Source: Candidatus [Bacteroides] periocalifornicus (GTDB taxonomy: Bacteria; Bacteroidota; Bacteroidia; Bacteroidales; CAJPTX01). From it: DNA of 56,379 bases. The stretch spans positions 1 through 56,379 of the forward strand of contig LIIK01000012.1 in NCBI GenBank assembly GCA_001421095.1, read 5' to 3'. Shown piece by piece: positions 51,790 through 56,379 of this stretch; the first letter of the stretch is position 1; every line of letters starts with the position of its first letter. A program made the translations under genes and the position numbers. The notes beneath the pieces are model-generated. The model saw only the letters and a list, made by a program, of their open reading frames with translations. It was not told the origin of the DNA and searched no databases.

Positions 51790-53688
51790 CTATCGCTCCA
51801 CCTCGGCCCCCCTACCCCTCGCGTACCCCCAAAGAACCCTGCTGGGCGACTCTATAGGCTCGCCAAGACCCATAGACTCCCATTGGGCATCTATTTTTTC
51901 CACTACCGCTGGTGCCTGCGTTACCACGTTGGGCCACGCATCGCGCCTACCGAATTTCATCCTGGCATCCACGCATACCAAAAGCCCATTTTTCCCCTCG
52001 GCAAGCTTTACATCTTCAGCAGCATCAATATTCGCCAACATTAGCCACAGCGCGCTGTACCCATTGGCTATAGGGGCATCAGTATCAAACAGCGCCACCA
52101 GCTGCACCCTAGATTGCCCGCTTTGCACGGGGCACTGCTTCGCTGCGGCATTCAGGTTGGCCAGTGCCGATTTTACATCCTCCACTGCACTCCCAGTTCC
52201 ATAGGGGGTAGAGGTCGATAGCGCAAAAAATGGAATGGTTGAGCCGTCCGTTAGGCAGTAGCCGTCACACCCTTGGGCACTTATAGCCTGCCAACTATAC
52301 TCCTCCCGCAAGTCATTGTGTGGCTTACCCGCCGTGGCATCTATCAAGAGCTTACCGCCTACCAGAGGGGTAGCGCTTGCGTGATCCAGCACATCCAGCG
52401 GTCCACACCCGAACACCCAGCGTTTGGGCTGCCATGCGTGCGCCACTACGTGCGCTAATACAGACCGCCAGTTGCGCACATCCACCCACTCCGGAACGAC
52501 GACCACCACCTTGGTGAAGCTTAGTTGCCCCGCGCTCCAGAAGAGGTTGGCGATGCGCTCGGGTTGCCCTGCGTACTCTTTCCGTATGGACACTATAGCC
52601 AGATTGTGCGCTACGCCCGCCGATGGCAGGGTGAAATCCACCAGTTCTTTAGCCATTGTTTCGCGCAGCGGCGAAAGGAATATTCGTTCCGTAGCCTCGG
52701 CAATTACAGCATCCTCCATGGGCGGCGGGCCTACTATGGTAGCGGGCAGTACAGCATTGTGCCTGTGGGTGATACAGGTTACATGTAGCGATGGATAGAG
52801 ATCTGCTAGGGAGTAAAAACCGGTGTGGTCGCCAAATGGGCCTTCCAATCGTAGCGATTCTGCCGTATCTACATACCCCTCTATTACAAAGTCGGCTTCT
52901 GCCGGGACCTCTAGGTCAATACTCACGCACCGAACCTGCCGAACAGCCCTCCTGCGCAGGAAACCCGCCATCATCCACTCATCTACCCCATCCGGGAGCG
53001 GAGCCGTGGCGCAGTAGGCCAACAGCGGATCGCCACCCAGCGCTATAGCCACGGGCATACATTCCCCGGCCTCCTTCCACTCCCTGTAGTGGGCAGCACC
53101 CGTTTTGTGGACATGCCAATGGAGCCCTAGCGTTTGCCCATCAAATAGCTGCGCCCTATACATGCCCACATTGCGCCTACCCGTGGAGAAGCTCTTGGTT
53201 ATCACCATCGGGAGGGTGATGAAACGCCCACCGTCTGCAGGCCACGTTTGCAGCAGCGGGAGGGTGTACAGGTTAGGCGTAAGTTCTACCACCTCTTGGC
53301 ATGGAGCTTTACCCTGGCATTTTCGGGGAATTATTCCACGTAAATCCCTACTCCATAGAGCCTCTAGCAGCATTCTCCCTATCCTTATGGGGCTTCCACT
53401 GGCAGCGCGTAGCAGCCTGGCTATCCGAGCCTCTATCTCCTCGTAGCTTTTGGCCCTAAGAATGCCGAGCATAGACTCACGACTCCCGTAGAGGTTCATC
53501 GCCACCGGGTAGCCTGTACCTGAATTTGTGAACAGGAGCGCCTTTCCAGGTTCTCGCCCCTTACTCCAGCGAGCTGCCACCTCGCCCATCTCCAGTATCG
53601 GATCGCAAAAGGCATTAATCTCCAATAGTTTCCCCTGCTTGCGCACCTGGCAGAGATAGTCGTCCAACCCTGGTATTTTACGCCCCAT
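51790..53688 (-). CDS. UbiD family decarboxylase
   Basis: 632 residues matching the UbiD prenylated-FMN-dependent decarboxylase family. The N-terminal third has LYGSRESMLGILRAKSYEE. The central part has the FMN/active-site features NVGMYRAQLFD, TGLHWHVHKTG-like LGLHWHVHKTGAAHYREW, and EGPFGDHTGFY, with the conserved Glu and Asp of the RxnExxD-type active site. Bacteroidetes members are annotated as menaquinone-pathway decarboxylases, and I infer a quinone role because the phylum makes menaquinone. The partner UbiX-type prenyltransferase is not in the window. Start ATG 53688 follows a TACCTTTGC box. Confidence 0.9.
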   Translation of the reverse strand: MGRKIPGLDDYLCQVRKQGKLLEINAFCDPILEMGEVAARWSKGREPGKALLFTNSGTGYPVAMNLYGSRESMLGILRAKSYEEIEARIARLLRAASGSPIRIGRMLLEALWSRDLRGIIPRKCQGKAPCQEVVELTPNLYTLPLLQTWPADGGRFITLPMVITKSFSTGRRNVGMYRAQLFDGQTLGLHWHVHKTGAAHYREWKEAGECMPVAIALGGDPLLAYCATAPLPDGVDEWMMAGFLRRRAVRQVRCVSIDLEVPAEADFVIEGYVDTAESLRLEGPFGDHTGFYSLADLYPSLHVTCITHRHNAVLPATIVGPPPMEDAVIAEATERIFLSPLRETMAKELVDFTLPSAGVAHNLAIVSIRKEYAGQPERIANLFWSAGQLSFTKVVVVVPEWVDVRNWRSVLAHVVAHAWQPKRWVFGCGPLDVLDHASATPLVGGKLLIDATAGKPHNDLREEYSWQAISAQGCDGYCLTDGSTIPFFALSTSTPYGTGSAVEDVKSALANLNAAAKQCPVQSGQSRVQLVALFDTDAPIANGYSALWLMLANIDAAEDVKLAEGKNGLLVCVDARMKFGRRDAWPNVVTQAPAVVEKIDAQWESMGLGEPIESPSRVLWGYARGRGAEVER

Positions 53689-53721
53689 CGTGTGTAGCTA
53701 TTGTGGTTCTCCTTACTAGCC

Positions 53722-53730
53722 GCAAAGGTA
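53722..53730 (-). promoter_or_regulatory. -7 box (TACCTTTGC) for the UbiD gene
   Basis: Minus-strand TAnnTTTG box 34 nt before the UbiD ATG; it is divergent from the plus-strand cotransporter promoter about 100 nt away. Confidence 0.65.
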
Positions 53731-53807
53731 GCCTTTTTCTGGAAAAATGCTAGGATTACCCCAGCACCTAGCTGGCTAGCTGCTGTCGGGGTTTCCGTTG
53801 AGTTTTT

Positions 53808-53840
53808 TTTGCCCATCTTGCCTATTATCCCTACCTTTGC
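53808..53840 (+). promoter_or_regulatory. Promoter (TTTG, 20 nt, TACCTTTGC) of the Na/Pi cotransporter gene
   Basis: TTTG at 53808-53811 and TACCTTTGC at 53832-53840, spacing 20 nt; the ATG is 28 nt further on. It is the best match to the phylum consensus in the window. Confidence 0.75.
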
Positions 53841-53867
53841 CTAGAATTTCTACTAAAAAGACTGCGA

Positions 53868-55628
53868 ATGCCCTCGTTTTTACAGGTCATACTGAGCGTT
53901 CTCACACTGGCCGGCTCGCTAGGCATCTTCCTCTACGGGATGAAAATGCTGAGCGAAGCCCTCCAGAAAGTGGCTGGCGACAGGATGCGCGACCTCCTGG
54001 CCGCCATGACGTCAAACACCTTCAAGCGCATCCTCACAGGCCTGATGGTCACCATGGTCGTCCAGTCCTCCTCGGCCACCACGGTCATGGTCGTCAGCTT
54101 TGTGAATGCTGGGCTGCTCTCGCTCGTTCAGGCGGTGGGGGTCATCATGGGGGCGAACATCGGTACCACCTTCACCGCATGGATCATCGCCATGCTGGGC
54201 TTTGAGGTCGACCTCAGCGCCGTTACCCTCCCACTCATCGGGATTGCCGTTCCCCTCCTCTTCAGCAAAAAGAACTCTCATCGCTCTATAGGAGAGCTTA
54301 TCCTGGGGTTCTGCATGATATTTCTTGGCCTCAAGTTCCTGCAAGACTCCGTGCCAGATCTATCCCAGTACCCCTCCGTACTCGAGTTTCTAGCCCGTTT
54401 TTCTGGCTATGGCCTCTGGTCTGTACTTCTCTTCGTGCTCATTGGAATCCTGCTTACGGTGGTAGTGCAATCATCCGCGGCCACCATGGCGCTCACCCTC
54501 ATCATGTGCTCCAATGGATGGATCGACTTCCCAATGGCGGCAGCCATGGTGCTCGGGGAGAATGTGGGTACCACCATCACCGCCCTCCTGGCAGCAGCCG
54601 TGGGTAACATCTCGGCCAAGCGAACTGCGCTCTTCCACGTAATATTCAATGTGATAGGGGTTATCTGGGCACTTATCATCTTCACCCCCACCCTCCATCT
54701 GGTCGACCGCATGGCCCAGCGCGGCGGGTTAGAATCGCCCTGGGTTAGCACCACGGCCCTCCCTATCGCCCTGTCGCTTTTCCACACATTCTTCAATGTG
54801 GTAAACACCCTCATCCTCGTATGGTTTACCCCCCAGCTCGTGCGGCTTGTCAAATTCATCCTGCCCGCAAAAGAGAATGAAGACGAAGCCTTCCGTCTCC
54901 GCCAGATGCGCGTTGGGCTGGTATCCACGGGCGAACTATCATTGCTCCAGGCAAAAAAGGAGACCATCACCTTCGCCCATCGGACCTACCGAATGTTTGG
55001 CTTCGTGCGCTCCATGCTCGAACCCGTTAGCCAAAAGGAACTCAAAGTACTATACGAGCGAGTGGCTAAGTACGAAGACATTAGCGACAGGGTAGAGGTG
55101 GAAATCGCCACCTACCTCGGGCAAGTTCGCACCTCCCGAATCAGCGAAGAGGGCTCAGAGATACTGCAGGCGCTCATGAAGATCATATCTGACATCGAAA
55201 GCATTGCAGACTACTGCCATAACACCGCCAAGATCATAATGAGGCGGCAGCAGGAGAACATCTTCTTCAATGAGCATATAACCGCCAACATCAACCGAAT
55301 GCTCGACCTCGTCGACTCCGCCTTTGGCATCATGGAGGCCAACCTCTCCGGGCCTTTCACCGGCAGGCTAGACCTTAGCCAGGCCTATGAGTGTGAAGAT
55401 CGTATCAACCAATTCCGCAATCAGCTTAAATCTGAGCACATTGGCAATGTAGAGCAGGGCGTGTACTCCTACCATGCCGGCATTCTCTACGACGACATAA
55501 TATCGCAATGCGAGCGCATGGGCGACAGCCTCATCAATATCTCTGAAGACATTGCAGAGATTAAAGTTCAGGTGAAAGGCCTGGAATGCGATGCGCTCAA
55601 TGCCGCCATTGGCGACAAAGCCTCATAG
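53868..55628 (+). CDS. Na/Pi cotransporter family protein with PhoU-like C-terminus
   Basis: 586 residues of the NptA/SLC34-like family. The N-terminal half has about eight membrane segments with the duplicated signature QSSSATT (residues 65-71) and QSSAATM (about 202-208), and matching GANIGTT and GENVGTT motifs. From about residue 340 the protein is soluble and helical like PhoU, with YEDISDRVEVEIATYL and CERMGDSLINISEDI. The family imports phosphate with sodium; the PhoU-like tail probably regulates it. Start ATG 53868. The rhomboid gene downstream begins inside or just after its end. Confidence 0.93.
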   Translation: MPSFLQVILSVLTLAGSLGIFLYGMKMLSEALQKVAGDRMRDLLAAMTSNTFKRILTGLMVTMVVQSSSATTVMVVSFVNAGLLSLVQAVGVIMGANIGTTFTAWIIAMLGFEVDLSAVTLPLIGIAVPLLFSKKNSHRSIGELILGFCMIFLGLKFLQDSVPDLSQYPSVLEFLARFSGYGLWSVLLFVLIGILLTVVVQSSAATMALTLIMCSNGWIDFPMAAAMVLGENVGTTITALLAAAVGNISAKRTALFHVIFNVIGVIWALIIFTPTLHLVDRMAQRGGLESPWVSTTALPIALSLFHTFFNVVNTLILVWFTPQLVRLVKFILPAKENEDEAFRLRQMRVGLVSTGELSLLQAKKETITFAHRTYRMFGFVRSMLEPVSQKELKVLYERVAKYEDISDRVEVEIATYLGQVRTSRISEEGSEILQALMKIISDIESIADYCHNTAKIIMRRQQENIFFNEHITANINRMLDLVDSAFGIMEANLSGPFTGRLDLSQAYECEDRINQFRNQLKSEHIGNVEQGVYSYHAGILYDDIISQCERMGDSLINISEDIAEIKVQVKGLECDALNAAIGDKAS

Positions 55629-56292
55629 TATAGAGCCCGTGGATAAAGCCCAACCATCACAGCATCGCTGGTTTTTGGCATTGGCCATCCCGGCATCTTT
55701 GGTGCTACTCATCTGGGTGGTATTCGCCTGGAGCTTGGCCGTACCCGACGGATTCTTCTGGCTGGGCATCTACCCCCGTACCGTGAGCGGCTTGGTGGGG
55801 ATTGCCCTCGGCCCCCTCATCCATGCAAACCTACAGCACGCCGTGGCAAACTCCGTACCCCTCCTGGTGCTAGGGACCTTCCTCTTCTACTTCTACCCCA
55901 ACCAAGCCCTTAGAGTACTCGCTATCGTATGGCTATGCGCAGGTATCGGGACCTGGATCATCGGCAGACCCAGCTACCACGTGGGGGCCAGCGGTATCCT
56001 CTACGGCATAGCGACCTACCTAGTAGTGGCAGGATGGACAACACGGCAACGGGGCCTGGCCGCAATCGCGCTACTGGTCATCTTCCTATACGGCAGCTGG
56101 ATATGGGGGATCTTACCCAACGACCCCACCATCTCCTGGGAGGGGCATCTATGCGGTGCACTCACCGGGATTGTCCTCGCGCTACTACACCGGAATCGCC
56201 TCCCGGGCAACGGCACCTCATCCTCCAGTCCGCACATCTTCCACTTCGTAAATCATTCTGGAAATAGGCACGTGCGGATAACCTACAGCTAA
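55591..56292 (+). CDS. Rhomboid family intramembrane serine protease
   Basis: Six to seven membrane segments. The catalytic Ser is in HVGASGILYG (Ser134) and the His in WEGHLCGALTG (His186). The upstream IHANLQHAVANSVPLLVLG corresponds to the conserved HxxxHxxxN region of the second helix. Substrates are unknown. The first ATG at 55591 overlaps the upstream cotransporter gene by 38 bases; later starts (ATG 55600 or GTG 55639, the latter just past the upstream stop) are possible and do not alter the membrane core. The two genes are probably cotranscribed. Confidence 0.93.
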   Translation: MRSMPPLATKPHSIEPVDKAQPSQHRWFLALAIPASLVLLIWVVFAWSLAVPDGFFWLGIYPRTVSGLVGIALGPLIHANLQHAVANSVPLLVLGTFLFYFYPNQALRVLAIVWLCAGIGTWIIGRPSYHVGASGILYGIATYLVVAGWTTRQRGLAAIALLVIFLYGSWIWGILPNDPTISWEGHLCGALTGIVLALLHRNRLPGNGTSSSSPHIFHFVNHSGNRHVRITYS

Positions 56293-56379
56293 ACAGCGAC
56301 GCGGCACGCCACGTCGCTACAAAGACCGTGGAGTCTCCATTGATGGGTATCATGCGTGGTAGGCATGGTGCGCGCATCG
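56293..56379. repeat. Palindrome of the dispersed GCGACGCGG family at the window end
   Basis: AGCGACGCGGCACGCCACGTCGCT (56295-56318) is a near-perfect palindrome of the family seen in the other intergenic regions. The text after it is cut by the window edge. Confidence 0.7.

Noticed and set aside
54407..54970. 187-residue minus-strand frame inside the Na/Pi cotransporter gene
   Set aside because: Shadow of a clear membrane-protein gene.
1..56379. tRNA, rRNA and riboswitch genes
   Set aside because: Scanning for T-arm-like and known motif sequences gave nothing convincing; no covariance search was possible, so a missed small RNA cannot be excluded.

Overview
The window looks like a chromosomal segment of an anaerobic, GC-rich Bacteroidales bacterium. 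The signs are: many genes carry the Bacteroidetes promoter signature TAnnTTTG (usually TACCTTTGC) 25-60 bp before the start; two proteins carry type IX secretion (T9SS) sorting domains; there is an HmuY/HmuR heme-uptake locus; oxygen-independent ribonucleotide reductase (NrdD, NrdG) is present; and there are lineage-typical families (DUF2851, DUF2795, an ArsG-like permease, a UbiD decarboxylase). I cannot name the genus. I found no tRNA, rRNA, CRISPR array or recognisable transposase gene.

Layout. 1-836: non-coding repeats. 837-5159: AI-2E-family permease, a tiny T9SS type B sorting-domain protein, and PheT with an unusual internal insertion. 5580-8988 (minus): a helix-hairpin-helix plus beta-barrel protein translationally coupled to a CcdA/ArsG-like permease, and a small thioredoxin-fold protein. 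9147-10313: GT4 glycosyltransferase. 10684-20179 (minus): a compact chemosensory operon (a CheZ-like or receptor-like coiled-coil protein, STAS, CheY, CheA, CheW, CheR, a histidine-kinase-like protein lacking its phospho-acceptor His, CheD, CheB) with no classical chemoreceptor and no flagellar gene. 20284-22060: dense interspersed non-coding repeats. 22174-27560 (plus): Crp/Fnr regulator, SufB, NrdG, SufE-like, SufT-like, QueG, i.e. mostly Fe-S assembly and Fe-S enzymes. 27623-33566: CPBP protease, DUF2851, DUF2795, an unknown protein, an orphan MacB/LolD-type ATPase, PepD. 34078-36597: NrdD with a palindromic operator upstream. 37020-51232 (minus): a heme-piracy-like locus of a 2981-residue T9SS subtilisin-like protease with adhesin-type domains, three divergent HmuY-like lipoproteins and an HmuR-like TonB receptor. 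51790-56292: UbiD, Na/Pi cotransporter, rhomboid protease.

The most interesting points are: (1) the chemosensory operon, in which a kinase-like protein has Asn in place of the H-box His and a 613-residue coiled-coil protein carries a CheZ-like DxxxQ motif and an acidic, hydrophobic C-terminal tail; (2) the HmuY paralogues, which share one promoter architecture and an upstream element but differ at a predicted heme-ligand position; (3) a family of long palindromes built around GGATTTCGCCTTAAGGCGAAATCC, alongside a roughly 400-500 bp mosaic intergenic repeat containing a GCGACGCGG-type palindrome; (4) a perfect 9-bp-arm operator centred about 63 bp upstream of the predicted nrdD transcription start.
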